NCBI GenBank assembly: GCA_964654605.1
Contig: CAZZLW010000082.1
Coordinates: forward strand, 1 to 9,556
Direction of reading: 5' to 3'
Origin: Raineya sp964654605
Lineage (GTDB): Bacteria; Bacteroidota; Bacteroidia; Cytophagales; Thermonemataceae
DNA length: 9,556 bases
The notes beneath the pieces were generated by a model. It did not search any database. It saw nothing but the letters and a program-made list of their open reading frames with translations, and was not told where the DNA came from. This document shows positions 1-7,512 of this stretch, piece by piece (positions within the stretch are counted from its first letter, which is position 1; each line of letters begins with the position of its first letter). The translations under genes and the position numbers were made by a program.

Positions 1-131
1 ATGCGTGGCAAGACCAATTCAAGGCTTTAATCATACGCTATGAAACCAGAGTAGATACGTGGGTAAATTTGTTAATTTTATCCTTTATGGTCATTTTTAT
101 CCGAAGAATTATCAAAAAAAATAAATCCTAA
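1..131 (+). CDS. C-terminal end of an IS5-like DDE transposase (5' part outside window)
   Basis: An open frame enters from the left edge (first full codon at 3-5) and stops at TAA 129-131, giving 42 residues. The residues FKALIIRYETRVDTW, followed by a hydrophobic stretch and a basic end (FIRRIIKKNKS), resemble the usual C-terminus of IS5-family transposases, where an 'F-x-x-L-x-x-R-Y-E' segment follows the last catalytic Glu and leads into a hydrophobic helix. The catalytic DDE residues would lie outside the window, so activity cannot be judged. The insertion-sequence end should lie shortly after the stop, but without the other end no terminal inverted repeat can be recognised. The family call rests on a short fragment; another DDE family (IS4, IS1182) is possible. 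Confidence 0.6.
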   Translation, partial: AWQDQFKALIIRYETRVDTWVNLLILSFMVIFIRRIIKKNKS

Positions 132-286
132 ACAACCTCAATAATAAAATCTTTCTTGATTTTGTTAAATTGCACGCCGTTAATATCTAATAATTCATAA
201 TTTGGCGGACATATTGAAGAAAATACTTGGAACTTTTTTATGATTTTCAAATGTCTCAAAATCAAAAAATAAGAAGGAAAGTTATG
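128..286 (-). pseudogene. Possible decayed gene remnant, C-terminal part
   Basis: On the minus strand a frame of 52 codons runs from two adjacent stops (287-292) to TAG at 130-128. It has no start codon of its own. Its last 27 residues, including CPPNYELLDINGVQF and ending FIIEVV, have protein-like composition. A different minus frame just upstream (about 370 to 278) is also open for about 30 codons, so one frameshift would join them. The stop overlaps the transposase stop by 2 bp in a convergent arrangement, so the remnant may have been cut or ended by the IS insertion. No family is recognised. In AT-rich DNA a frame of this length can occur by chance, so this is a weak call. The rest of 132-373 shows nothing I can identify. 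Confidence 0.22.
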
Positions 287-373
287 TTATCAAGTTGAAA
301 AAATTGTCCAAATTGGTAGAGATGTGAAAAGTGAATGGCAATTTTATACCTTTGAATTTTCTTGCAAATCCTT

Positions 374-1069
374 TTAATCTTGGCGTAAAATAGGGCTTTT
401 GAGGATAAGATTGGGGTTAGGGCAAGTTTCTTTGTAGAAGTCTAATTTTTCGGCAGAGCATACTCCCGGAAAATCGCCATAATAGCCTTGCATATCCAAA
501 ATAAGCTGAAAGTGTAAATGAGGCGACCAATCGCCATTTTCAGGATAATTGCCTATCTCGGCAAATTTTTCGCCTTGCTCAATTTTTTGTCCTACACTTT
601 TGCCTTCCAAAGACTTTCGGCTCAAATGTCCATACAGCGTATAGAACTTGAAATATTCGGTTTGGTGTTCTAAAATAATAGTAGGACCATAGTCGCCAAA
701 GCGATTATTATCCTGAAAGCTATGAATAGTTGCTTGATAGGGTGCAAAAATGGGTGTTTCTGCTTTTGTCCAAATATCTATTCCTAAATGGAATTCTCTT
801 TTTTCGGTATCGGTATTGAAATGCTCGCTACGCCGATATAGCGTCCTTTTTTCTAAATATCCCCCAATATGTGCTTTCTTACAGGCAAATTGTAATTGAT
901 TGTTGAGCCATTTTTCCATTTTTTCACTGCCCCAAGTGTAAATGACTTCACAAATCGCATTATTTTCTGAAAGGTCTAAAAAGAGGCTATCGCTTTCATC
1001 AAGAGCCAAAGGTAATATGGGTGTAAAAGGAATACGAGCTAAAACTCTTTCAGGTTTGGGCTGTAACAT
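374..1069 (-). CDS. M23-family (LytM-like) metallopeptidase domain protein, stand-alone
   Basis: This 231-residue protein is built around an M23/LytM fold. Seen directly are the zinc-ligand motif HLGID (H94, D98), YGHLS (H148) and the H-x-H motif SPHLHF (H184, H186); in the family H94, D98 and H186 bind zinc, while H148 and H184 serve catalysis. No signal peptide or membrane segment is visible, so it is probably cytoplasmic, unusual for a peptidoglycan endopeptidase. Segments flanking the motifs (DYGPTIILEH, LYGHLS, GDFPGVC, CPNPNLIL) resemble, from memory, the central M23 domain of long bacterial proteins that also carry an APH-type phosphotransferase and a class III aminotransferase. Here that domain stands alone, with about 80 residues before the HLGID motif. 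Start ATG 1069 is chosen as the first ATG; no clear ribosome-binding site precedes it. It is divergent from the dienelactone hydrolase gene with 60 bp between starts. The fold is secure; substrate unknown. Confidence 0.82.
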   Translation of the reverse strand: MLQPKPERVLARIPFTPILPLALDESDSLFLDLSENNAICEVIYTWGSEKMEKWLNNQLQFACKKAHIGGYLEKRTLYRRSEHFNTDTEKREFHLGIDIWTKAETPIFAPYQATIHSFQDNNRFGDYGPTIILEHQTEYFKFYTLYGHLSRKSLEGKSVGQKIEQGEKFAEIGNYPENGDWSPHLHFQLILDMQGYYGDFPGVCSAEKLDFYKETCPNPNLILKSPILRQD

Positions 1070-1129
1070 ATATTTTGAGCTAACAATTTTCTTGCAAAAA
1101 AAGCGTTATCAAGCAAAAACACAACAACA

Positions 1130-1969
1130 ATGAGAAAAATATTTTATCTATTCTTGTTTTGCTTGCTAAGCGAGTGGGCTGTGGCTCAAACTTGCTGTCA
1201 GTTGCCTTCGGCAAATACAACATTTGCCCAATTTGCAGAGGATAAAGAATTTCAGATGAGTCATCTTTTGCCATTGCCCTATACGCATATTAGCGAAATA
1301 GGCAAAGATATTACTTTCAAAGCCGCCGATGGAACGGAAGCCTATGCCTACGAACTGAAAGCCAAACAAAAAAGTAACAAGTTTATTTTGGTATTTCACG
1401 AATGGTGGGGGCTAAACGACTACATCAAGAAAGAAGCTGAGAAAATTTACAACGATTTGGAGGGAAAAGTAACCGTAATAGCTCTGGATTTATACGACAA
1501 AAAAGTAGCTTCTACACGCGAAGAAGCCGCACAATTTATGCAGTCGGCAAAAAAAGAACGTATTGAAGCAATTATCCAAGGGGCTTTTGACTATGCAGGC
1601 AAAAAAGCTACTTTCGGAACAATAGGCTGGTGTTTTGGAGGAGGTTGGTCTTTGCAGGCGGCAATTTTAGCCGAAAAAAAGGCAAAAGCCTGTGTGATTT
1701 ATTACGGAATGCCTGAAAAAGATACAGAACGGCTGAAAAAACTAAAAGCAGAAGTTTTGGGCATTTTTGCAGGCAGAGAGCGTTGGATAAGTCCTGCGGT
1801 GGTGGCTGAATTTGAAAAAAACTTAATTTCGCTCAAAAAACAATTCAGCTTGCAAAGTTTTGATGCCGAACACGCTTTTGCCAATCCCAGCAATCCGAAC
1901 TATAACCAAGAAGCTACCCAAAAGGCTTATCAGCTCACTATCAGTTTTTTTAGAAAAAAAATGCTGTAA
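1130..1969 (+). CDS. Secreted dienelactone hydrolase family protein
   Basis: 279 residues. An N-terminal signal peptide is clear: basic MRK, a hydrophobic core, then AVA-Q with probable signal peptidase I cleavage after A19, so the product is exported, most likely to the periplasm. The rest is an alpha/beta-hydrolase of the dienelactone hydrolase family: HEWWGL at 90-95 (family position of the Glu that interacts with the nucleophile), GWCFGG at 166-171 with nucleophile C168, and EHAF with H248. The acid of the Cys-Asp-His triad normally sits in a G-x-x-D stretch; here the equivalent segment AGRERWI has Glu (E217). Family members hydrolyse cyclic or simple esters, and the substrate here is unknown. 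Start ATG 1130 gives the intact signal peptide; upstream is A-rich without Shine-Dalgarno, as is usual in Bacteroidota. It ends 13 bp before a hairpin shared with the convergent pabB. Confidence 0.88.
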   Translation: MRKIFYLFLFCLLSEWAVAQTCCQLPSANTTFAQFAEDKEFQMSHLLPLPYTHISEIGKDITFKAADGTEAYAYELKAKQKSNKFILVFHEWWGLNDYIKKEAEKIYNDLEGKVTVIALDLYDKKVASTREEAAQFMQSAKKERIEAIIQGAFDYAGKKATFGTIGWCFGGGWSLQAAILAEKKAKACVIYYGMPEKDTERLKKLKAEVLGIFAGRERWISPAVVAEFEKNLISLKKQFSLQSFDAEHAFANPSNPNYNQEATQKAYQLTISFFRKKML

Positions 1970-1981
1970 TGAATTTGCGAA

Positions 1982-2014
1982 AGCGAAGACATCTCTATCA
2001 GCGATGTCTTTGCT
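1982..2014. terminator. Hairpin between convergent genes, probable bidirectional terminator
   Basis: Bases 1982-1993 pair with 2003-2014: a 12-bp stem (core AAGACATC / GATGTCTT) with one G-T wobble (1985/2011) and a 9-nt loop. It lies 13 bp after the stop of the dienelactone hydrolase gene (plus) and 21 bp after the stop of pabB (minus). Neither side carries a real T tract, so the terminator role is inferred from position and stem strength. Confidence 0.6.
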
Positions 2015-2034
2015 CTCAAAATAAGGAAAGACTG

Positions 2035-3294
2035 CTATACAAAATCTAAGACTTCTCTGATAGCTTCGGCTTTGAGCAAACACTCTTGATATTCTTGCCG
2101 AGCCTCTGAATCGTATGTAATGGCACTGCCTACCATAAAAGAAAGGTATTTTTGGATTTCATCATAAAATAGTGTGCGAATGACTACATTGAAATCAAAG
2201 TCTTGTGAAGGTGAAAAATAGCCTATTGCACCCGAAAATAAGCCCCTTTTGCTATTTTCGTATTGCTCAATGAGTTCCATTGCTTTTATCTTGGGGGCAC
2301 CAGTCATTGAACCCATCGGAAAAGCATTCCGAATAATTTGCTGATTAGAAACGCCTTCGTTTATTTCTGCTTCAATGGTGGAAATCATCTGCCAAACTTT
2401 GGGAAAAGCATACATACCAAACATTTCGCTTACTATCGTTGAGCCTACTTTGGCACTGCGAGCCAAATCGTTGCGAACCAAATCAACAATCATCATATTT
2501 TCGGCACGCTCTTTTTCGCTGTGAAGCAGTTTTTGCTTTTGTAATTTATCGGCTTCAGGGGTGTCGCCTCGGCGGATAGTGCCTTTGATAGGCTGAGAGA
2601 TGATTTTATTCCCTTCTTTTTTCAAAAACCTTTCAGGAGAGGCACAGAGAGCATATTTTTTACCTACTTTCACAAAAGCCGAAAAAGGCATAGGACTGAC
2701 CTCACACAAACGCAAATAGCTTTGCAGAGGCTCAATAAAAGCATTTTCAGCAAAAAACTCAATGCAATAATTGAGTTCATATACATCGCCCTCTCTAATA
2801 TGCTGACGGATTTTTTCAACAATTTCTAAGTAATTTTCTTGGCTTACACGTTGCCTAATAGCCAAAACACTATTGGGAACATTGGGTAAAGCAGTTTTTT
2901 GGACTAACTCCAAAAACGCATCTTTTGAGCAGTTTTCTTTGCCCCAAATCTCAATTTCTTTTTCTTTCCAAATAAAAAGCCATTGTGGTATAAAGCACAG
3001 ACTTTCGGGAAAGGCTAATACATCAAGATTTTGGCTCTGTAAGGCTTCTATCTGGTTTTTTAAATCGTAGCCCAAGTAGCCAAAAATCCATTCGTTAGGG
3101 GGGAGTTTTTCATCAAGAAAAGAAACAGAAAGGCACTCGTTGCTTACAGCGAGCATTTTTTGCCAACTGCCGCAAGGGTAATTTTTCTTTTGCCATTCAT
3201 TAGGGTTGAGTAAGCAGACATATTCAAATTTGGTAGCCCAAGCAAGCACTTCCAAATCGCTTATGGCATCAATGCTGAACAGAAATTTCATCAT
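2035..3294 (-). CDS. pabB: Aminodeoxychorismate synthase component I
   Basis: This 419-residue chorismate-binding enzyme converts chorismate plus ammonia (supplied by the PabA glutaminase) to 4-amino-4-deoxychorismate, the precursor of p-aminobenzoate and folate; cytoplasmic. Family landmarks in order: ASPERFL (218-224), PIKGT (235-239), HSEKERAENMMIVDLVRNDL (258-277), MGSMTGAPK (327-335), SGAIGY (354-359) and DFNVVIRT (367-374). PIKGT with K237 marks PabB, where this Lys attacks chorismate; anthranilate synthase (TrpE) has PIAGT, and salicylate/isochorismate synthases differ elsewhere. No C-terminal PabC lyase fusion or PabA domain is present, so partners must be encoded elsewhere. Two ATGs in tandem (3294 and 3291) could both start it. 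The start lies 26 nt inside the upstream histidine kinase gene, implying co-transcription and possibly translational coupling. Confidence 0.9.
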   Translation of the reverse strand: MMKFLFSIDAISDLEVLAWATKFEYVCLLNPNEWQKKNYPCGSWQKMLAVSNECLSVSFLDEKLPPNEWIFGYLGYDLKNQIEALQSQNLDVLAFPESLCFIPQWLFIWKEKEIEIWGKENCSKDAFLELVQKTALPNVPNSVLAIRQRVSQENYLEIVEKIRQHIREGDVYELNYCIEFFAENAFIEPLQSYLRLCEVSPMPFSAFVKVGKKYALCASPERFLKKEGNKIISQPIKGTIRRGDTPEADKLQKQKLLHSEKERAENMMIVDLVRNDLARSAKVGSTIVSEMFGMYAFPKVWQMISTIEAEINEGVSNQQIIRNAFPMGSMTGAPKIKAMELIEQYENSKRGLFSGAIGYFSPSQDFDFNVVIRTLFYDEIQKYLSFMVGSAITYDSEARQEYQECLLKAEAIREVLDFV

Positions 3295-5401
3295 TGGTCT
3301 GATTTTGAGAGATTTCTGCTGCGGGTATATGATTAGGAATAATGAGGGTAAATTTTGTTCCTTCGCCCAATTCTGAATGAACGCTTATTTTTCCACCCAG
3401 TTTTTGGATAGTTTCCTTAACAATATATAAGCCCAAACCCGAACCTTTGCTATCGTAAGAGGCTCGGTAAAACATATCAAAAATTTTTCCTAAATGTTCG
3501 TGAGCAATACCCAAACCATTATCACTTACTTCAATTGTGGCTTCTTTGGCGGTAATAGTCGCTTCTATATTGATAAAAGGGTTCAGCTTGCGAACATTAT
3601 GATAGTTGATAGCATTAGAAAGCAGATTGTTGAGTATAATACAAAGCCTTTTGCTATCTGTATAAAAAGGACTTTCGGCTTGAATACGTGTATTTTTCTT
3701 GATGAAAATGGATTTTTCAAGATAATTGAGGTTTTCATAAATTTCATCAACGAGCTTTTGCAAATCTACGGGTTCACAGGCGATTTCCAAACGAGAGTTG
3801 CGAGAGTAGTCTATAATATCTTTGATGAAATTATCCAATTTATGAACGCTCTGCTCCATCATATCCAAATAATGGAAAAGCATTTCTGCATTTTTTTCCA
3901 TTTTGGCGATATTGATAAGCCCGAGTACCGAAGCCAAAGGGGCTTTGAGGTCGTGAGAGGCACTATACACAAACCTATCTAGCTCATTATTGATTTTGGT
4001 AAGTTCTTCGTTTTGTTCTTGCAGTTTTCGCTGATTTTCTTTGCTTTCCGAAATATCCCGAATGGCTCCGTCAAAATAAACATTGCCGTCATCATCTTTT
4101 TGAGCAATCAGGCTCATCAATCCCCAAAATTTAGTTCCATCTTTTTTTCGGAAAATAACTTCTTCATTTTTCACCACTCCGTTTTTTAGCAAACGATTGA
4201 TAACTTCACTTCGCTTTTGCGTATCTACATATAGCACTTCGGGATTGAGATTGAAAACTTCTTTTTCGTCATAGCCAAATAATTTCATAAAAGCCTCATT
4301 GGCATAAATAAGTCCTTGGCTGGGCGTACTTCGGTAGATAGCTTCTTGAATGTTTTGGCTAATGGAACTGAGTAGTTGTTGGTTATATTGAATTGTTTGC
4401 TCAGCAATTTTTTGCTTGGTAATATTTTTACCAAAAATAGAAACCCCTACAATCTCGCTATTTACGATAAGCGGAAATAGCTCTACTTGAATGTAATGCT
4501 GAAATTCGGGGTAGTAGTCTGTATAAGTTTGCTTTTTGCCTTGCAAAAGAGCCATTTCAAAGCGTTCTTGCCAAAATTTGGCTTTAGGAAAGCGTTCAAT
4601 TTTTTCTAAAAAGTTATCGCCATAATGTACTTCTTCTTGGTAGGTGTGCCACATATATTGCTCAAACTTCACATTGTATTCTACCAAACAAAATTTTGTA
4701 TCCAAAAGCCAAATAGCCATATTACTATTATCCAGAATGGCACGCAAATTGTGTTCTTTTTCAATGATTTGACGAGATTTTTCGTTAATTTCTGCTTCTT
4801 GTTTGGCAAGTTTTTGGTTAGAATGATAGATAATGGTTTGAGCGATGAGTTCTCGCAGAGTCATTCGGTAGCGTTGGAAGGTTGTAAAAGCCGCAACAAT
4901 CACACTTCCTAAAATGAGAAAAAAATCATAAACAGCGTGGGGTGTGCCAAAATGGTCTTGCAGGGCAATGGTGAAAAGTATCAGTCCTAAAATACTTTGG
5001 GCTATGATGAAAGGAACATTTACTACTACAAACAAATGAATGGCAATTAGCCCCGCCGAAGCAATGATAATGAAAATTTCAGGTACATTGGCAAGAGAAC
5101 ATTGCTCCCAAATCATTCCAGAAGCAATGGTAGCATTACTGCCCAAAAAATAAAAGGTATTGGGAGCTATATCTTTGCTACGAAAAAAAGCGTAAAACCC
5201 TAAGGGCAAGAGCCAAACTAAATTTGCCCAAAGAAAATCGCTGTTATGTTTTACACCTGTAAAAAGAGCCACTATATTTTCCACCAAAAAAATACCTACA
5301 AGAATAAAAAATATGTATTTTTGGCGGTTTTTAGAAACAACTAATAGCTTTCTTTCAATAATTTGGTTGAATACTTCTTCGGCTTTGTAATGCGTACTCA
5401 T
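3269..5401 (-). CDS. Membrane-bound PAS-PAS sensor histidine kinase
   Basis: 710 residues. The N-terminal part (about 28-176) holds around six hydrophobic segments, with no extracytoplasmic domain of useful size. A charged, coiled-coil-like linker follows (about 190-220), then two PAS regions (about 220-330 and 345-455, the second ending in a PAC-like GAIRDISESK), a second coiled coil (455-475), and a HisKA domain with H-box YSASHDLKAPL (phospho-acceptor H483). The HATPase_c domain has N-box NNLLSNAINY (591-600), G1 DNGLGI (627-632), F-box FDMFYRAS (641-648) and G2 GSGLGL (653-658). All catalytic boxes look intact. There is no receiver domain and no response regulator gene beside it, so it is an orphan kinase; the signal is unknown but PAS domains suggest a small ligand or redox cue. 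A consensus promoter lies about 30 nt upstream of its ATG, and its 3' end overlaps pabB. Confidence 0.92.
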   Translation of the reverse strand: MSTHYKAEEVFNQIIERKLLVVSKNRQKYIFFILVGIFLVENIVALFTGVKHNSDFLWANLVWLLPLGFYAFFRSKDIAPNTFYFLGSNATIASGMIWEQCSLANVPEIFIIIASAGLIAIHLFVVVNVPFIIAQSILGLILFTIALQDHFGTPHAVYDFFLILGSVIVAAFTTFQRYRMTLRELIAQTIIYHSNQKLAKQEAEINEKSRQIIEKEHNLRAILDNSNMAIWLLDTKFCLVEYNVKFEQYMWHTYQEEVHYGDNFLEKIERFPKAKFWQERFEMALLQGKKQTYTDYYPEFQHYIQVELFPLIVNSEIVGVSIFGKNITKQKIAEQTIQYNQQLLSSISQNIQEAIYRSTPSQGLIYANEAFMKLFGYDEKEVFNLNPEVLYVDTQKRSEVINRLLKNGVVKNEEVIFRKKDGTKFWGLMSLIAQKDDDGNVYFDGAIRDISESKENQRKLQEQNEELTKINNELDRFVYSASHDLKAPLASVLGLINIAKMEKNAEMLFHYLDMMEQSVHKLDNFIKDIIDYSRNSRLEIACEPVDLQKLVDEIYENLNYLEKSIFIKKNTRIQAESPFYTDSKRLCIILNNLLSNAINYHNVRKLNPFINIEATITAKEATIEVSDNGLGIAHEHLGKIFDMFYRASYDSKGSGLGLYIVKETIQKLGGKISVHSELGEGTKFTLIIPNHIPAAEISQNQTNDEISVQH

Positions 5402-5412
5402 TCTGGAAACCG

Positions 5413-7464
5413 ATGGTTAAAGACAAAAAAAATCTTTCAAAATTAACTGATTTTCAAAAGAAAAACAAAATTCCCACCGAGCTTTTGGGGCGAAACCTTG
5501 TAAGTTTGCAGGGCTTAAAATACCAAAAAGTTAGGAAATTGCTAATAAATTGTAAAATTTTCTTTGCTTTTCTGCTTGTTTTACAAAATTTTTCAAATTC
5601 TACTTCTTTGGCACAAGTGCTGAATGATAGTACGCAAAATATCTATGGCTTTTCTACTATTTTCAAAGTATCTGAACATCAGATATTTCGTAAGCAAGAT
5701 AGTACCTTGCAAAAGATAGATAGCACACTTACAAACTTTCATACTTTTGATTTGGTAAGAAAAAATCGTTTTTTATACCAAGATTTGGGGCATAACTTGG
5801 GTACGCCTGCCAAGCCTGTATTTTATCAGTTGCCTTTGCAGGCAGGAGTGCAATGGGGTATTAGAAGTTATGAAGCCCATAAAATTCACCCCGATAGCGT
5901 GTATTACTACGATACCAAATCTCCGTATTCAGATTTTTTCTTTGTGCAAGGGGGGCGTGGGCAACAAATTGCAGGTGTAGAATTTACCCGAAACATCACC
6001 GAAAGGTCAAATTTTGGCTTTATTTTTCAAAGAACCAATACCTTTCGGCAGTATGCGGTAAGCCCCAACCGAACCGAAAATGCTATTTTAGAGCAGTATA
6101 AGGCATTGGCTTGGTTTCGTTTTTTTTCCAAAAACAAGCGTTATCAGTTACTTGCCCACTATCATCATCTCAATAGTCCGCTCAAAGAATTGGGTGGTGT
6201 AAAAAATGGCGATAATCTTGCGATTTTATACGATTATCAGCAAACAGAGGCTCAGCTGGTTGGTGAGCCACGTAGCTGGCAAATTTATGATAGGGTGCGT
6301 TTGTATCAGGAATATAGCTTGGATAGCACAAGGCATTTGAGTATTTTTCAAAGCATACAATTTGAAAAGCAACGCGATAGCTATTTTGACGGCAGTTTTG
6401 AAACCAATAAGGCTTTTTATTTGAGGAGTGCCGAGCCTACTTTCCCTGTAATTGATGATTTTCCTATAAATTTGAAGGAAATCAACGACAACTATCAGTT
6501 TCGTCTGCTTACCAATCAGGCAGGCATACGCACCACTTGGCGAGGTTTGGGGCTTTGGGGCTATCTGAAACGAAGAGATTTGGGCGTAAAAAGCAACCTC
6601 AAAGACCTGTACCGCTTGCGAAATCTGTCTGAAAACTATTTAGGTGGAATTTTGCAAACTACTTTGCCGTTCAAAGCTAATTTAGAAGTGCAAGCCGAAT
6701 ATCTTTTGGGCAAAACGGATTATCTTTTGCAAGGGAAACTATCGCATACATTTTTGCAGGCAAGTCTGAAAAGTATTTCTTTTTCGCCTGCTTTGGTAGA
6801 AAATCGCTATTTTTCGCGTGTAAGGTCTTGGGATTATCAAAACAATTTGAAAAATACTTTTGCCCAAGAATTGTGGGCAGAGTTGCATCTGCCTTTTCGG
6901 ACTTTCTTGCTCAAACCTTCATTGCGTTATCAGGTAGTTACCAATCATATTTATTTCAATAGAGATACAACAGGCTACATTTTCCCCGACCAGTTGCTAA
7001 GCACTTTACAAATTTCGCAGTTGGGTTTGCAGTTTCATTTCAGGATAAAAGATTTTTACTTTGAAAATCAAATTTTTTATACCCGCGACCTTTCGGGTTC
7101 TGATGTCATACGCTTTCCTGAATGGCATTTGTGGGGGAGTTGGTACTATGAAAAAGGACTTTTCCGAGAGGCTTTGCTTTTGCGTGCTGGCATAGATTGG
7201 CATTGGCGTAGTGCCTATTTTGCAGATGCCTATATGCCTGCCTTGAAGCAATTTTACTTGCAAAACGATTTTGTAGTGAGAGCTTACCCTGTAAGTGATT
7301 TTTTTGTGAGTTTGCGTATTCGTAAGGTAAGAGCCTTTCTGAAAATGACTCACTGGAACGAAGGGATTTTGCCTCCACCCGATAATGGTTATGTCGTAAC
7401 GCCTTTTTATGCAGGTTTTCGCAGAACTTTCGGACTGGGAATTAGTTGGCGTTTGTTTGATTGA
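5413..7464 (+). CDS. Putative outer-membrane porin (Porin_10-like)
   Basis: 683 residues as listed. A hydrophobic signal segment (about 49-60, ending SLAQ at 65-68) is followed by a region rich in alternating aromatic/polar strands. Residues 105-210 hold motifs typical of the Bacteroidota 'putative porin' family: LTNFHTFD, FLYQDLG, YYDTKSPYSDFFF and GGRGQQIAGVEFTRN. The C-terminus ends in a strand (GLGISWRLF) closing on Phe, as outer-membrane barrels often do. The role would be diffusion of small solutes across the outer membrane; specificity is unknown. The start is doubtful: ATG 5413 is the only in-frame ATG before the signal segment, but it adds about 40 lysine-rich residues and its first codons overlap the divergent kinase's promoter. 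TTG at 5506 or 5539 would give a normal signal peptide. Confidence 0.83.
   Translation: MVKDKKNLSKLTDFQKKNKIPTELLGRNLVSLQGLKYQKVRKLLINCKIFFAFLLVLQNFSNSTSLAQVLNDSTQNIYGFSTIFKVSEHQIFRKQDSTLQKIDSTLTNFHTFDLVRKNRFLYQDLGHNLGTPAKPVFYQLPLQAGVQWGIRSYEAHKIHPDSVYYYDTKSPYSDFFFVQGGRGQQIAGVEFTRNITERSNFGFIFQRTNTFRQYAVSPNRTENAILEQYKALAWFRFFSKNKRYQLLAHYHHLNSPLKELGGVKNGDNLAILYDYQQTEAQLVGEPRSWQIYDRVRLYQEYSLDSTRHLSIFQSIQFEKQRDSYFDGSFETNKAFYLRSAEPTFPVIDDFPINLKEINDNYQFRLLTNQAGIRTTWRGLGLWGYLKRRDLGVKSNLKDLYRLRNLSENYLGGILQTTLPFKANLEVQAEYLLGKTDYLLQGKLSHTFLQASLKSISFSPALVENRYFSRVRSWDYQNNLKNTFAQELWAELHLPFRTFLLKPSLRYQVVTNHIYFNRDTTGYIFPDQLLSTLQISQLGLQFHFRIKDFYFENQIFYTRDLSGSDVIRFPEWHLWGSWYYEKGLFREALLLRAGIDWHWRSAYFADAYMPALKQFYLQNDFVVRAYPVSDFFVSLRIRKVRAFLKMTHWNEGILPPPDNGYVVTPFYAGFRRTFGLGISWRLFD
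5438..5469 (-). promoter_or_regulatory. Bacteroidota consensus promoter for the histidine kinase-pabB pair
   Basis: Read on the minus strand: TTTG at 5469-5466, a 20-nt spacer, then TAATTTTG at 5445-5438. This is an exact match to the Bacteroidota sigma-A consensus (TTTG, 19-21 nt, TAnnTTTG). Transcription would begin near 5432, leaving a leader of roughly 30 nt before the kinase ATG at 5401. It sits inside the nominal N-terminal codons of the divergent porin. Confidence 0.65.
5501..5508 (+). promoter_or_regulatory. Possible -7 element for the porin gene
   Basis: TAAGTTTG matches the TAnnTTTG -7 consensus exactly, but no TTTG lies 19-21 nt upstream; the nearest, at 5484-5487, is only 13 nt away. 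If used, transcription would start near 5515 and translation would have to start at TTG 5539 or a similar codon, excluding ATG 5413. An 8-base half-consensus can occur by chance. Confidence 0.3.
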
Positions 7465-7467
7465 GAC

Positions 7468-7498
7468 TTTGAATTTTGAAAACTATCAGATATATTTG
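7468..7498 (+). promoter_or_regulatory. Bacteroidota consensus promoter for the toxin-antitoxin pair
   Basis: TTTG at 7468-7471, a 19-nt spacer, then TATATTTG at 7491-7498: an exact TTTG-N19-TAnnTTTG match, starting just after the porin stop (7462-7464). Only 14 nt separate the -7 box from the antitoxin ATG at 7513, so the leader would be about 8-10 nt, nearly leaderless. The pair is thus transcribed independently of the porin. Confidence 0.68.
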
Positions 7499-7512
7499 TA
7501 AAAAAATCTTTT

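Noticed and set aside
1055..1077. Promoter for the dienelactone hydrolase gene (TTTG 1055-1058 with TATTTTG 1071-1077)
   Set aside because: The spacer is only 12 nt and the -7 box is one base short; not strong enough to annotate.
2035..3294. Anthranilate synthase component I (trpE) or isochorismate synthase
   Set aside because: The motif is PIKGT, with the PabB-type Lys, not PIAGT; no other trp genes are adjacent.
3494..3982. A 162-codon plus-strand frame inside the histidine kinase gene
   Set aside because: It covers the kinase HATPase/HisKA region whose motifs are intact on the other strand; no motif or promoter supports it.
3269..5401. Hybrid two-component kinase
   Set aside because: The protein ends soon after the HATPase G2 box and has no receiver domain.
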